A stretch of DNA of 64,000 nt from Mycobacterium lentiflavum (GTDB lineage Bacteria; Actinomycetota; Actinomycetes; Mycobacteriales; Mycobacteriaceae), in the NCBI RefSeq assembly GCF_022374895.2, contig NZ_CP092423.2, positions 3,658,001-3,722,000 of the forward strand. The letters run 5' to 3'. Of this stretch, positions 36,113-45,398 are shown one piece after another (positions within the stretch are counted from its first letter, which is position 1; each line of letters begins with the position of its first letter). The notes below the pieces were generated by a model. The model was not told where the DNA came from, ran no database searches, and worked only from the letters and a program-made list of their open reading frames with translations. Made by a program: the position numbers and the translations under genes.

Positions 36113-37219
36113 TCAGAATCGGATGAGTCCGCGGATGTTGCGGCCTGATCTCATGTCGTCGTATCCCTCGTTGATCTGCTCGAGGGTGTATTCCCGGGTG
36201 ATCAGCTCGTCGAGTTTGAGTTGCCCGGCGTTGTAGAGTTCGACCAGCCGCGGGATGTCGTGGACGGCGTTGGACGACCCGTACAGCGCGCCGCGGATCT
36301 GCTTCTCGTACAACGTCAATTCCAGCAGCGATCCCGACATCGAGGCGTCGTCGGGGTGCCCGATCGCGGTCACCACCACCCGGCCCCGCTTTCCCACCAA
36401 TGACAGCGCCTCACCGATGTAGGACGCCTCGGCCACGTCGGTGGTCAACACGCACACGTCGGCGAGTTTGCCTCGGGTCAGATCGCTGACCAATGCCCAC
36501 GCCTGATCGATCGTGGCAGCAGTGTGCGTCGCGCCGAAGCGGGCGGCCTGCTCGCGTTTGAACGCGACCGGGTCGACCGCGACGATCGTCAACGCTCCGG
36601 CGATGCGGGCGCCCTGGATGGCGTTCATGCCGATACCGCCCGCCCCCACCACGACCACGGTGTCCCCGGCGCGCACCTCCCCGGTGCGCACCGCCGACCC
36701 GTACCCGGTGGTGACACCGCACCCGATCAAGGCTGCTTTGTCCAGCGGGGTTGCGGCGTCGATTTTGACCAGTGAGGCTTGCGGCACCACGGTGTACTCG
36801 GAAAACGTTCCCAACAAACACATCTGACCGATGTCCTGGCCGCGGGCGTGGAAGCGGTAGGTGCCGTCGATCTGGGGTCCCATCATGATCGCCGCACCCA
36901 TCTCGCACAGGTTGCCCATGCCGCGCGCACAATACGAGCAGCGTCCGCACGCGGGCAGGAACGTCAAAACGACCGAATCGCCCTCTGCGACGTCGTCGAC
37001 GCCGGGCCCGACCGCGGCCACAGTGCCGGCACCTTCGTGTCCGCCCACCACCGGCAGCGGGATGGGCAGGTCGCCGGTGACCAGGTGTTCATCGGAGTGA
37101 CACAACCCGGTCGCGGTCAACCGGACCAGCACCTCGTCGGGACCGGGGGGATCGAGCTCAACCTCCTCGACCTCCCATTTCTGGCCCAGATCCCACAGAA
37201 TCGCTGCGCGTGTCTTCAC
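36113..37219 (-). CDS. zinc-dependent alcohol dehydrogenase, NDMA-dependent type
   Basis: The protein has 368 residues from a GTG preceded by AAGGAG. Catalytic zinc ligands lie in GLCHSDEH and VGGHEGAG. The structural zinc cluster is CGRCSYCARGMGNLC, and the cofactor motif is VVVVGAGGIGMNAIQGAR. The sequence follows the mycobacterial class III-like group often annotated as NDMA-dependent methanol/alcohol dehydrogenase. It would oxidise the primary alcohol made by a terminal hydroxylase to the aldehyde. It sits between the acyl-CoA ligase (47 bp) and the BtrH-domain gene (22 bp) in one operon. Confidence 0.9.
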   Translation of the reverse strand: MKTRAAILWDLGQKWEVEEVELDPPGPDEVLVRLTATGLCHSDEHLVTGDLPIPLPVVGGHEGAGTVAAVGPGVDDVAEGDSVVLTFLPACGRCSYCARGMGNLCEMGAAIMMGPQIDGTYRFHARGQDIGQMCLLGTFSEYTVVPQASLVKIDAATPLDKAALIGCGVTTGYGSAVRTGEVRAGDTVVVVGAGGIGMNAIQGARIAGALTIVAVDPVAFKREQAARFGATHTAATIDQAWALVSDLTRGKLADVCVLTTDVAEASYIGEALSLVGKRGRVVVTAIGHPDDASMSGSLLELTLYEKQIRGALYGSSNAVHDIPRLVELYNAGQLKLDELITREYTLEQINEGYDDMRSGRNIRGLIRF

Positions 37220-37266
37220 CGTTTCACTCCTTGCACTGGATGTTCCTATTTATCGACGGGACAAGA

Positions 37267-38895
37267 TCAACCGAGGGTCTCGATGACCAACGCGCCGTCG
37301 GCGTGCTGCCGGCGGAGTGTTTTTTTGTCGAACTTGCCGGTCGAAGTCAACGGGACCTCGGCGACGAACGTCCACCGCTCCGGCAGCCACCACTTGGCCA
37401 CTCGGTCGCGCAGAAAGTCCGCCAGTTGCGCGGCGGTGACTGTGTGCCCGGCGTGTGGCACGATGACCGCCAGCGGCCGTTCCTGCCATTTGGGGTCGGG
37501 CACGGAGATGACCGCCGCGGTACGCACCCCGGGGTGCGCGGCCAATTCGTTTTCCAGTTCCACCGAGGAAATCCATTCACCGCCGGACTTGATCACGTCT
37601 TTGGCCCGGTCGGTCAACGTGATGAACGCATCCTCAGAGATCGTGCCGACATCACCGGTCGGCAGCCACCCGTCGGCAGTAACCGCTGCGGTGTCCTGGC
37701 CGTAGTAGCGTTCGGTGATCCACGGACCGCGCACCTGGATCTCCCCGACCGACTCGCCGTCCCAAGGCTGTTCGACGCCCGTGTCGTCGACGATGCGGGA
37801 TTGCACGCCGGCCACCACCCGACCCTGCGTCGCCCGCAGTCGCTGCGCGGTATCGGCGGGGTCGGTGTGGCGCGGCAGGGCCACCGAGGCCAGCGGCGAG
37901 GTTTCTGTCATACCCCACGCCTGCACGATCCGGATGCCCAACTCGTCAAACGCGCTCATCAACGACCGCGGCACCGCAGATCCCCCGCACGCCACCAACT
38001 TCAACGAACTCAAGTCATGGCCGGGATTGTCGCCCAGGTAGTGCAAGATGTCGGTCCAAATCGTCGGCACCGCACCCGACATCGTCGTCCTCGTCGCCTC
38101 GATCATCTCCACCAGCGGCGCGGCCTGCAAGAACCGATCCGGCAACACCAGCTGCGCGCCGGCCATCATCGCCGCATAGGGCAGCCCCCAGGCGTTGGCG
38201 TGAAACATCGGCACAATGGCCAACACCGTGTCGTCATGACCGATGCCCAACGCGTTCGCCGTGCAGGCGGCCTGCGAATGCAGCCACGTCGAGCGATGGC
38301 TGTAAACCACTCCTTTCGGGTGACCGGTGGTGCCGCTCGTATAGCACATCGCCGCGGCGGCGCGCTCGTCAAGATCGGGCCAGTCGAAGGTCTCCGGCTG
38401 GCCCGCCACCAGCTCCTCGTAGCGCAGCACGGTTTTCCCGCAACCATCCAACAGCGCCAGATCACCCTCACCGGTGACCAGCACCGTATGAACCGACGCC
38501 ATCGTCGGCAGCGCCGCCGCCAGCACGCCCAGCACCGTGTCATCGACGATGACCACCCGGTCATCGGCATCGTTGGCGATCCACGCCAACTGCTGCGGCG
38601 GCAACCGCAGATTCAACGTGTGCAGCACCGCGCCCATCGACGGCACCGCGGCGTAACTGTCCAGGTGCTCTTGATTGCTCCACTGCAACGTCGCGACCCG
38701 CTCATCACCGCGCACACCGACCTGACGCAACGCGTTGGCCAGCCGGGCCGCCCGAACCGCCAACTCCCGGTAAGTCACCCGAGAAATGTCGCCGGGACCG
38801 CGCGCGCTGAACACCTCCCGCTCGCCATGCACCGTCGCCGCATGCCCGACGATCCCGGCGACACCCAACTGAACGTCCTGCATCGTCGATTTCAC
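37267..38895 (-). CDS. fatty-acid--CoA ligase (FadD / AlkK-like)
   Basis: The protein has 542 residues. The AMP-binding P-loop YTSGTTGHPKGVVYSHRS lies near residue 190. GMTETSPLASVA (~340), the hinge TGDVGTISEDAFITLTDRAKDVIKSGGEW (~415-445) and the catalytic Lys in STGKFDKKTLRR (~525) complete the adenylate-forming set. It resembles medium-chain AlkK-type ligases. It would activate the carboxylic acid from alcohol/aldehyde oxidation. The start MKSTMQD (GTG, 38895) matches other mycobacterial members as I remember them. Confidence 0.9.
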   Translation of the reverse strand: MKSTMQDVQLGVAGIVGHAATVHGEREVFSARGPGDISRVTYRELAVRAARLANALRQVGVRGDERVATLQWSNQEHLDSYAAVPSMGAVLHTLNLRLPPQQLAWIANDADDRVVIVDDTVLGVLAAALPTMASVHTVLVTGEGDLALLDGCGKTVLRYEELVAGQPETFDWPDLDERAAAAMCYTSGTTGHPKGVVYSHRSTWLHSQAACTANALGIGHDDTVLAIVPMFHANAWGLPYAAMMAGAQLVLPDRFLQAAPLVEMIEATRTTMSGAVPTIWTDILHYLGDNPGHDLSSLKLVACGGSAVPRSLMSAFDELGIRIVQAWGMTETSPLASVALPRHTDPADTAQRLRATQGRVVAGVQSRIVDDTGVEQPWDGESVGEIQVRGPWITERYYGQDTAAVTADGWLPTGDVGTISEDAFITLTDRAKDVIKSGGEWISSVELENELAAHPGVRTAAVISVPDPKWQERPLAVIVPHAGHTVTAAQLADFLRDRVAKWWLPERWTFVAEVPLTSTGKFDKKTLRRQHADGALVIETLG

Positions 38896-38937
38896 CGCGG
38901 CACCACCGCGCTCAGCAAACCAGTCCAGGGCTGCGGC

Positions 38938-39348
38938 TCACGCATCGATGAGGTCCCGACGCTGCGCGGCCTCCAACATCAGCCGATACTCCGGAAACAA
39001 ATTCTTGGCCTGCGGTATCAGCTTGATCAACTTGGCCACCGGACCCTTGGCCCGCACCGTGCCCGTGGCCATCGCGACCGTCAAGTTCACCTTCCCCAAC
39101 CAGAACCTGTTTCCCATGTCCGCCGACATGAACAACTCCACATTGGGCACCGCCGCACTCGACGCACCGGTCTCGACGACCTTATTAGGCATATCCACCG
39201 TCACCACCGCATCCGGATCGGTGTAATGAACCCGCAACACCACCCCCGAACCCGCCAGCTTGTCAGCCAACCCCTCCTTATCCAGCCCACGTCGGAAAAT
39301 CCCACCCAGATAGGCGTAAACCTCATCCTCATCAGCAAAAACAGCCAT
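38938..39348 (-). CDS. SCP2-like sterol/lipid-binding protein
   Basis: The protein has 136 residues starting MAVFADEDEVYAYLGGIF (ATG at 39348). The open frame extends 8 codons further without a better ribosome-binding site. The SCP2 fold is indicated by VVLRVHYTDPDAVVTVDMPN, VELFMSADMGNRFWLGKVNLTVAMATGTVRAKGPVAKLIKL and PEYRLML. Such proteins bind hydrophobic ligands or acyl-CoA. It precedes the acyl-CoA ligase by 42 bp and probably presents substrate to it. Confidence 0.85.
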   Translation of the reverse strand: MAVFADEDEVYAYLGGIFRRGLDKEGLADKLAGSGVVLRVHYTDPDAVVTVDMPNKVVETGASSAAVPNVELFMSADMGNRFWLGKVNLTVAMATGTVRAKGPVAKLIKLIPQAKNLFPEYRLMLEAAQRRDLIDA

Positions 39349-39585
39349 TTCAACCTCATCTCGTCGGAACAACTAATTGCACGGCCTTGTGAACCGCAGC
39401 TTGATTACGACATCCGGCGGACCGATAACACGACACCAGCAACGCCGGCGGCGCGGTGCCCGCTGGGCCGCACCCAGGCAGCAACACGCCGTTTCGTCAA
39501 CAATCGGCTTGCGAACGTTGCTGACTGAGTGGTGCGGCCGCACGGGATTGCTCAGCCCGGGAGGGTCGCTGTCTAGCCCGACAGC

Positions 39586-40524
39586 TCAGGCTGAAGCGCC
39601 GGCCAGCGCTTTGCGGTCTTCATCGGCGAATTCGTCTTCGAGTTGCACCGGCGTGTAGTCGACGTCGATGTCGGCGACGGGGCGTCCTCGGGCACTCTCG
39701 ATGGTCCCCAACCTGCGCATCCCTTTATCGGTCGCGTACTTGGCCAACTCGTCGACGGTCAGGCCGAACGGGATGTGCTCGCCGTAGGGGGCCAGGAGGT
39801 CTTCGATCATCTGCACGCCCAGCGGGATCAGCTCCTGCATTCGCGTTTCGAACACCGACCAGTTCGTGTCGTCGGCGGCGATGTGACGCCGGCAAGTGAA
39901 CGTGCCCCACGCCATGTGGCGGCGCTCGTCGTCACCGATACGGCCAATGAACTCCTGCATACCGGGAAGAATGCCGCGGTCTACACAGATTTTATGCCAG
40001 GCGTAGTAGCCGGTCAGCGCCAGCATCCCCTCAACGATGTGGTTGTAAGTTGTGGCCGCACGGATTTGGGCAGCGGGTGACGGATCCGCGACCAAGGCGC
40101 CGAGTGATTCGGACAGCTCCTCGTTGAAGATCTTCCGGTAAATCGGGGAGTGATAGCCGTGCAGGTCGTCGGTAATCCCCATGGCATCAAGCCATAACCG
40201 AAATCCCTGCGTGTGCTTGGCCTCCTCGAACGCGAACTGGGTCAGATACATCTCGTCACCCAGCCGGCCCTCGGCCCGCATCGCAGCCATGAACGGCTGG
40301 ATGTCCTGTGTGACCGCTTCTTCGCCGGCCAAAAAAGCCGCGCACAGCCGCACCGCCAAGTCCCGTTCGCTGTCTGACAATGTCTCCCAGTCCGCCCGGT
40401 CGCGGGAGAAGTCGATGGCCGCCGGGTCCCAAAATTTCGCGTTACCGCCGGCGAAAAGCTTGAGCGGCAGACTATCCCAGTTGAGCCCGCCCTCTGCGAG
40501 CGAACCATAATCGGACCTCGTCAT
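39586..40524 (-). CDS. R2-like ligand-binding oxidase (R2lox, Mn/Fe)
   Basis: The protein has 312 residues with AAGGAGGT 8 bp before its ATG. It is very similar to M. tuberculosis Rv0233. Metal ligands are visible: E69 in AGEEAV, E102 and H105 in FEEAKHTQ, E166 in YNHIVEGML, and E201 and H204 in DDERRHMAWG. Val71 and Tyr161, the counterparts of the ether cross-link pair, are present. R2lox proteins carry a Mn/Fe cofactor and bind a long-chain fatty-acid-like ligand; their reaction in the cell is unknown. It leads the leftward run toward the SCP2, ligase and dehydrogenase genes. Confidence 0.92.
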   Translation of the reverse strand: MTRSDYGSLAEGGLNWDSLPLKLFAGGNAKFWDPAAIDFSRDRADWETLSDSERDLAVRLCAAFLAGEEAVTQDIQPFMAAMRAEGRLGDEMYLTQFAFEEAKHTQGFRLWLDAMGITDDLHGYHSPIYRKIFNEELSESLGALVADPSPAAQIRAATTYNHIVEGMLALTGYYAWHKICVDRGILPGMQEFIGRIGDDERRHMAWGTFTCRRHIAADDTNWSVFETRMQELIPLGVQMIEDLLAPYGEHIPFGLTVDELAKYATDKGMRRLGTIESARGRPVADIDVDYTPVQLEDEFADEDRKALAGASA

Positions 40525-40601
40525 GATTGTGACCTCCTTGTCATCGTAGGAAAATTAGTGCGTAGGACTTTTGCGGTACGTGGATTCGGGCCTCCTTCAC
40601 A

Positions 40602-41315
40602 TCATGTGCACGCTGCTGTCTGCCTGCGGGACAGCTCAGTCATGGCATCGCATGGACCGCTGCGTGGCGAGGATGACGGCGCGAACGCGGCCACCATGAC
40701 TGACACCAGGCGGCGCACCGCCAGATGCGGCTGCTCCGGTGTGGGCTCATCAAGGCCGAGGACCGGATCCATCCCGCGGACGTGCGGCGCCAGCGCCAGA
40801 TGCGGAAACAACAGCAGCAGCAAGGACAACAAGACGGCCGTATCAGCATCGGCGTTCAGGTCACCGCGCGTGTGCGCGTCACGCACCAAAGGGCGCAACA
40901 CTTCGAGGTAGTGGCGGTGAACCACCGTCTGCACGCTGACGCGGGCCTCACTATCGACTTCCAAGCTCGCGGCAGCGTGCAAAGCACGTTCGCGAGGATG
41001 CTCGGCGAAATACGTGATCCAATCGTCGAGCAGGTCGGTGAGGAAGTCGAAGAACGGCCGGCTCGAATCGAGTTCGCGGATACGGACCTCCAGATACGAC
41101 CGCACCCGCTGGCTAGCCACGTCGGCGACGAATGCGTACAAGTCGCGTTTGTCAGCGAAATACTGAAAGAGGCTCCCCTTGGCCACTAGCGCACGGCGTG
41201 CGATCACGTTCAGGCTGCCGCCTGAAAACCCATGCGCCGCGAACTCGGCTTCGGCCGCCTCTATCACGGCTGCGCGACGGGCTGGATCGACACGCGCCCA
41301 CGTAACCGTCGGCAT
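40602..41315 (-). CDS. TetR/AcrR-family regulator next to R2lox
   Basis: The protein has 237 residues from the ATG at 41315, which has a near-perfect AAGGAGGTGGG just upstream. The longer frame to 41354 would overlap the operator. The DNA-binding domain is AVIEAAEAEFAAHGFSGGSLNVIARRALVAKGSLFQYF. M. tuberculosis has a TetR gene (Rv0232) beside its R2lox gene (Rv0233), so this pairing is conserved. The perfect 17-bp palindrome at 41346 is its probable binding site. Confidence 0.88.
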   Translation of the reverse strand: MPTVTWARVDPARRAAVIEAAEAEFAAHGFSGGSLNVIARRALVAKGSLFQYFADKRDLYAFVADVASQRVRSYLEVRIRELDSSRPFFDFLTDLLDDWITYFAEHPRERALHAAASLEVDSEARVSVQTVVHRHYLEVLRPLVRDAHTRGDLNADADTAVLLSLLLLLFPHLALAPHVRGMDPVLGLDEPTPEQPHLAVRRLVSVMVAAFAPSSSPRSGPCDAMTELSRRQTAACT

Positions 41316-41345
41316 CCCACCTCCTTGTCGCGATCCGTCAAAAAT

Positions 41346-41362
41346 AATGACCACTGGTCATT
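41346..41362. promoter_or_regulatory. perfect palindromic TetR operator
   Basis: AATGACCACTGGTCATT is a perfect palindrome around a single central base. It lies 31 bp upstream of the TetR start, in front of a TetR-R2lox operon. The sequence resembles TGACC-type TetR/AcrR boxes. Confidence 0.75.
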
Positions 41363-41632
41363 GTAGCATGATGCAGGTCACAGTCAATGCCGCGGGGGAG
41401 GCTTTCCGAGTCGAAATAGACTGTGCAAGAGGCACGTTCAGTTGCGAGCCGTCATCCGATGGGTGAAGTCTGGGCCGGTGTAGGTCAGCGATCATCCGCC
41501 CCCAGCGTTGAGGAAATCTCGTGACGTGAGCGCGGGTACCGCCACTGCGGGTCATGACCTTCTCAGCGCGACGCGGTGGTCGCTGAGAGGGTAGTCGGCA
41601 TGGCGATTTGCGGGGGCGCAAGGTAGCTCAGG

Positions 41633-42775
41633 CTACAGGGATCGCGCGATGATCTCTTTCATGATTTCGTTAGTTCCGGCGTAGATTTTCTGGACTCTCT
41701 GGTCGACCCAGAGACGAGAAATCGGGTAGTCGTTCATGTATCCGTAGCCGCCATGCAGCTGCAAGCAATTATCGATGACGGTCATCGCGTGGTCTGTCGT
41801 CCACCACTTCGCCATCGCTACGGTTTGCACATCGAGCTTGCCGTCGAGATGCAAACAGATGCAGTGGTCGAGGAAGACACGCGCGATGCGGGTTTCGGTG
41901 GCGGCTTCAGCCAACGTGAACTTGGTATTCTGAAAGCTGAACAGATTGCGGCCGAACGCTTCTCGTTCGTGGGTGTAACGCAAGGTGTGCTGCAACGCCG
42001 TTTCCATGGCGGCGACGGCACCGACTGCGACGATCAACCGCTCCTGTGGCAGCTGAGTCATCAGCTGGATGAAACCCTGACCTTCGGTTTCGCCGAGCAG
42101 GTGGGACTTGGGCACGCGCACCGCGTCAAAAAACAGTTCGGAGGTGTCTTGGCCGTGCTGGCCGATCTTGTTCAAGACGTGCCCGCGGCGGAACCCGGGC
42201 CGGTCGGCCTCCACGACGATCAACGAGATGCCGCTGGCTCCGTGATTTGGATCAGTTTTGGCGACGACGATTACGAGGTCAGCTTGTTGACCGTTGGTGA
42301 TAAAAGTTTTGGAGCCACTGATCACATAGTCGTCGCCCTCCGCTACTGCTCGCGTGGTGATATTCTGCAGATCGGAGCCGGTGCCGGGCTCGGTCATCGC
42401 GATCGCACCGATAAGTTCGCCGGAAGCCATTTTAGGCAGCCAGCGCTGCTTTAATTCTTCTTGGGCATACTGAAGGACGTAGTGCGCGACGATGCCGCTG
42501 TGCAGGCCCGCGCCCCACGAGCTGTCAGCGATGCGGGCTTGCTCTTCGAGTAACACTGCTTCGTGGGCGAAAGTTCCGCCGCCACCGCCGTATTCGACCG
42601 GTATCGACATACACAGCAGGCCGAGATCTCCGGCGCGCTGCCACAACGCCCGGTCAACGTGGTGCTGTTGGGCGAACCGCTCCCGGTGAGGTGCGAGTTC
42701 AGTGGCGCAGAACTTGGCAGCCAGCTCGCGGACTGCGTCGAGTTCTGAAGTGCGCCAGGGCGAGTTGAGGTTCAT
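41633..42775 (-). CDS. acyl-CoA dehydrogenase
   Basis: The protein has 380 residues from the ATG at 42775. Family signatures include AIAMTEPGTGSDLQNITT (FAD/substrate region), SGSKTFITNGQQADLVIVVAKT, EREAFGRNLFSFQNTKFTLAE and the C-terminal LHGGYGYMNDYPISRLWVDQRVQKIYAGTNEIMKEIIAR. It catalyses the first, FAD-dependent alpha-beta desaturation of acyl-CoA. It stands alone on the minus strand between the TetR gene at 40602 and the P450 at 42986, about 210 bp after the latter. It fits as the entry step into beta-oxidation for the acyl-CoA made by the ligase at 37267. Confidence 0.9.
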   Translation of the reverse strand: MNLNSPWRTSELDAVRELAAKFCATELAPHRERFAQQHHVDRALWQRAGDLGLLCMSIPVEYGGGGGTFAHEAVLLEEQARIADSSWGAGLHSGIVAHYVLQYAQEELKQRWLPKMASGELIGAIAMTEPGTGSDLQNITTRAVAEGDDYVISGSKTFITNGQQADLVIVVAKTDPNHGASGISLIVVEADRPGFRRGHVLNKIGQHGQDTSELFFDAVRVPKSHLLGETEGQGFIQLMTQLPQERLIVAVGAVAAMETALQHTLRYTHEREAFGRNLFSFQNTKFTLAEAATETRIARVFLDHCICLHLDGKLDVQTVAMAKWWTTDHAMTVIDNCLQLHGGYGYMNDYPISRLWVDQRVQKIYAGTNEIMKEIIARSL

Positions 42776-42985
42776 CAAGAAGCCTTTCTGCTGTCGAGCC
42801 TGTCGAGATTCGCTGTCAAAAATCAGTTCGGCGTCAGAATCGCCTGGCGGCTGTGCGGCTACGTTTGCTTGTACCGCAGCGGATTTCGCGCCGACGCCAG
42901 CCCGGGCAGAATCGTGTCGAAATGAGCTAGGGACAATATCGGCCCGCCAAGAGACAGTGCGGGCGTGGAACTGTCACCTGCGTGC

Positions 42986-44443
42986 TCATCGCCTGCGCAA
43001 GTCGACGGGAAGGCCGTCGACGGGGATGGGCAGCGAGGTGTTGTCCCACCTGGCGGTGTAGTCGGGCCGCACACTCCAGGTGTAGGTGCGCAGCATCTGG
43101 TGCAAGATGGCCTTGACTTCGAGCATGCCGAAATGCATCCCGATGCACTTGTGGGCGCCTCCGCCGAAGGGGATCCAGGCGAAACGGTGCGCGTTGTCCT
43201 CGCGCCGCTGTGAGTCGAAGCGCAGGGGATCGAAGCGGTCGGGCTCGGTCCAGACGTCGGTGACGTAGTGGTTGACCGCCGGAGTGATGGCCACCAGGGT
43301 GCCGGCCGGGATGTAGTAGCCGGCAATGGCGGTGTCTTCGACGGTTTTTCGCATCACCAGGGGCACCGGGGCGAGAAGGCGCAGCGACTCCTTGATGACG
43401 AGGTCGAGGTCGGTCAAGCCCTCCAAATCGTCGATATCGAGAACCTTGTCGCCGAAGACGTCGGATTGGGCGCGCACCCGGTCCTGCCAATCGGGATGTT
43501 TGGCCAAAAAGTAGGCGACGGCGGTGGTGGTGATGGTCGAGGTGTCGTGGGCAGCCATCATCAAAAAGATCATGTGGTTGATGACGTCGGCGTCGGTGAA
43601 CTGTTCGCCGTCTTCTGTGCGGGCCTGACACAGCGCGGTGAACAAGTCGTCGCTGCCTCCGGAGCGAGCCTGCGGCAGGTGACGGGTGAAATAATCTTCC
43701 AGAACCCGTCGACCACGGATCCCGGCCCGATACCGGGTGCCGGGCAGCGGCGCGCGGACGATGGCGCTAGCAGCGCGGACGGTCGCGATGAAAGCCCGAT
43801 TGACCGCATCGCTTTCGTCCTTGCCGCGGCCGCCCATGAACACATCGGTGGCGACGTCGAGTGTCAGGTTCTTCAGCAGGCGATACAGGCGAGTCGATGG
43901 CCCGGTCGGCCAGGCCGGAACGGTGGCGCGCACGCACGGGGCGACCTGTTTGACGTATCCGGCCAGCCGGGGCCGGGTGAACGCCTCCTGCATGATGCGC
44001 CGGTGCATCCGGTGTTCATCGAAGCTCATCAACATCAGTCCGCGATGAAAAAACGCATCGATGAGGAAGCTCCAGCCGTCTTGCGAGAACGCCTTTGCGT
44101 TACTGGTCAGCGCCTGTTGGGTGGCCTCCGGTCCGGCGATAACCACCATCTTGGTGCCGAAAGCTCCCATCCAGGTCACCGGCCCAAGCCGTGCATAGCG
44201 TTCGCGGCCGAGTTCGGAACCAAAGCGGATGTAGTCCAAGGTGTGCCCAACGAAAGGCAGCCCAGGGTCACCAGGAACCGGCTTGAGACCGCTGCCAGCC
44301 GGTGGAGCCGCCAAATCGCGCACCGGCCACCGCCGGCTCAGCTCTCGCCAGTCGTCCTCGACGCGGCGGGGGGCCGGAACCAAAATCACCGACGACAAGC
44401 GCTCGCGGGCCTTATCGACCGGAGCGTGCAACAACCCAGTCAT
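42986..44443 (-). CDS. cytochrome P450, CYP136-like
   Basis: The protein has 485 residues from the ATG at 44443, with GAAGGA 6 bp upstream. Features are the proline-rich PPAGSGLKPVPGDPGLPFVGH, the FFHRGLMLMSFDEHRMHRRIMQEAFTRPRLAGYV segment, the I-helix NHMIFLMMAAHDTSTIT, ExxR in VIKESLRL, and the heme loop FGGGAHKCIGMHFGMLEVK with the heme Cys near residue 433. These closely resemble M. tuberculosis Rv3059 (CYP136), recalled from memory. The substrate is unknown. A TetR gene lies directly upstream, as at the Rv3059 locus. Confidence 0.88.
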   Translation of the reverse strand: MTGLLHAPVDKARERLSSVILVPAPRRVEDDWRELSRRWPVRDLAAPPAGSGLKPVPGDPGLPFVGHTLDYIRFGSELGRERYARLGPVTWMGAFGTKMVVIAGPEATQQALTSNAKAFSQDGWSFLIDAFFHRGLMLMSFDEHRMHRRIMQEAFTRPRLAGYVKQVAPCVRATVPAWPTGPSTRLYRLLKNLTLDVATDVFMGGRGKDESDAVNRAFIATVRAASAIVRAPLPGTRYRAGIRGRRVLEDYFTRHLPQARSGGSDDLFTALCQARTEDGEQFTDADVINHMIFLMMAAHDTSTITTTAVAYFLAKHPDWQDRVRAQSDVFGDKVLDIDDLEGLTDLDLVIKESLRLLAPVPLVMRKTVEDTAIAGYYIPAGTLVAITPAVNHYVTDVWTEPDRFDPLRFDSQRREDNAHRFAWIPFGGGAHKCIGMHFGMLEVKAILHQMLRTYTWSVRPDYTARWDNTSLPIPVDGLPVDLRRR

Positions 44444-44578
44444 GAGCATTCCTTCGCACTTCTCTGAACACACAGATCGCCATCGACCGCTGGCAGTTCT
44501 CGCGTGACTGCGCCTAACCGGCGATACCCCAAATCATTTACAGGGATCAGTTAAATGTCAAGCTTCAGACAGTTCGGC

Positions 44579-45208
44579 TCAATCTGTCACAGATGGGTGG
44601 TCCAGTCGCAGATACCGCAACGCGACCTGCGAAATACGCCCCGCTGTGGCTGCGGCGTCGTCAGTGGGCAATACCAGGTGGCTGACGGTCAGCCGGACCA
44701 AGGCGTCGACGACATCCCGTACATCCTGGGCGTCGAGCCCCGGGAAATGGCCGATGAACCACTTGATCATCGTTGCCGAGGACAACTCGAGCAGCGACGC
44801 CGATGTCGGCAGCAGCGGCAACACCCCGGTGTCGGGCGACCCGGGCCCGGCGTCGGTCCCCCGGTTGGAGGTCAGTACCGCTTTCAGCAACGGGCTGGAC
44901 TCCGCCTCGTCCAGGGTGTAGCGGACGGCGGCCATGATGCCTGCACCGGCGTCGCGGGCATGCTCTTCGAGCACCGCGCGAACGCCATCCAAGAATTGCT
45001 CGCCTTCGCGGACGATCAGCGCGTCGCCGAGTCCTTTCTTGTCGGTGAACTCCTTGTACAGCGTCGGACGAGAGACACCCACCAGCTCGGCGACTTCACT
45101 CACCCGTACTCGCTCCCAGCCCTTCTCGATCGTCAGGGCCCGCGCAGCGTCCAACACTTGTTCGCGCATGTGCCGGCGAAACGACATTCGGAGGGACTCA
45201 CTGGGCAT
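44579..45208 (-). CDS. TetR/AcrR-family regulator between CYP136-like and MmpL genes
   Basis: The protein has 209 residues from the ATG at 45208 (MPSESLRMSFRRHMREQVL). The DNA-binding domain is ALTIEKGWERVRVSEVAELVGVSRPTLYKEFTDKKGLG, and the ligand domain ends ALRYLRLDHPS. It is divergent to the MmpL gene and upstream of the P450. The 21-bp palindrome at 45361 overlaps the MmpL promoter region, so this regulator probably controls the transporter and perhaps the P450. Confidence 0.88.
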   Translation of the reverse strand: MPSESLRMSFRRHMREQVLDAARALTIEKGWERVRVSEVAELVGVSRPTLYKEFTDKKGLGDALIVREGEQFLDGVRAVLEEHARDAGAGIMAAVRYTLDEAESSPLLKAVLTSNRGTDAGPGSPDTGVLPLLPTSASLLELSSATMIKWFIGHFPGLDAQDVRDVVDALVRLTVSHLVLPTDDAAATAGRISQVALRYLRLDHPSVTD

Positions 45209-45360
45209 AGTCGAAAGGATAATCGCGAAGCCTTTTGGCCAGGTACTTCGCCAGAAATACGGACCGATCCCGACGTGCCAGCCGCGCGATGGCCGATCGG
45301 TGAGATGAAGCGACACCTGAATCGCCGCGCGACCCCCCGCTGTGGTACTGATAGTAGCGT

Positions 45361-45381
45361 AGCGAGACTACTAGTCTCGCT
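45361..45381. promoter_or_regulatory. 21-bp palindromic operator before the MmpL gene
   Basis: The arms AGCGAGACTA and its complement are perfect around one central base at 45371. The site ends 17 bp before the MmpL start and 7 bp before its ribosome-binding site, a position suited to blocking transcription or initiation. Confidence 0.78.
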
Positions 45382-45398
45382 TTCGGCTGGAGGTGTAT

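Noticed and set aside
37210..39528. A 772-codon plus-strand frame
   Set aside because: It is the antisense shadow of the clearly real FadD and SCP2 genes and is full of Arg and His.
43268..44467. A 399-codon plus-strand frame
   Set aside because: It lies antisense to the CYP136-like P450, which has every P450 signature.
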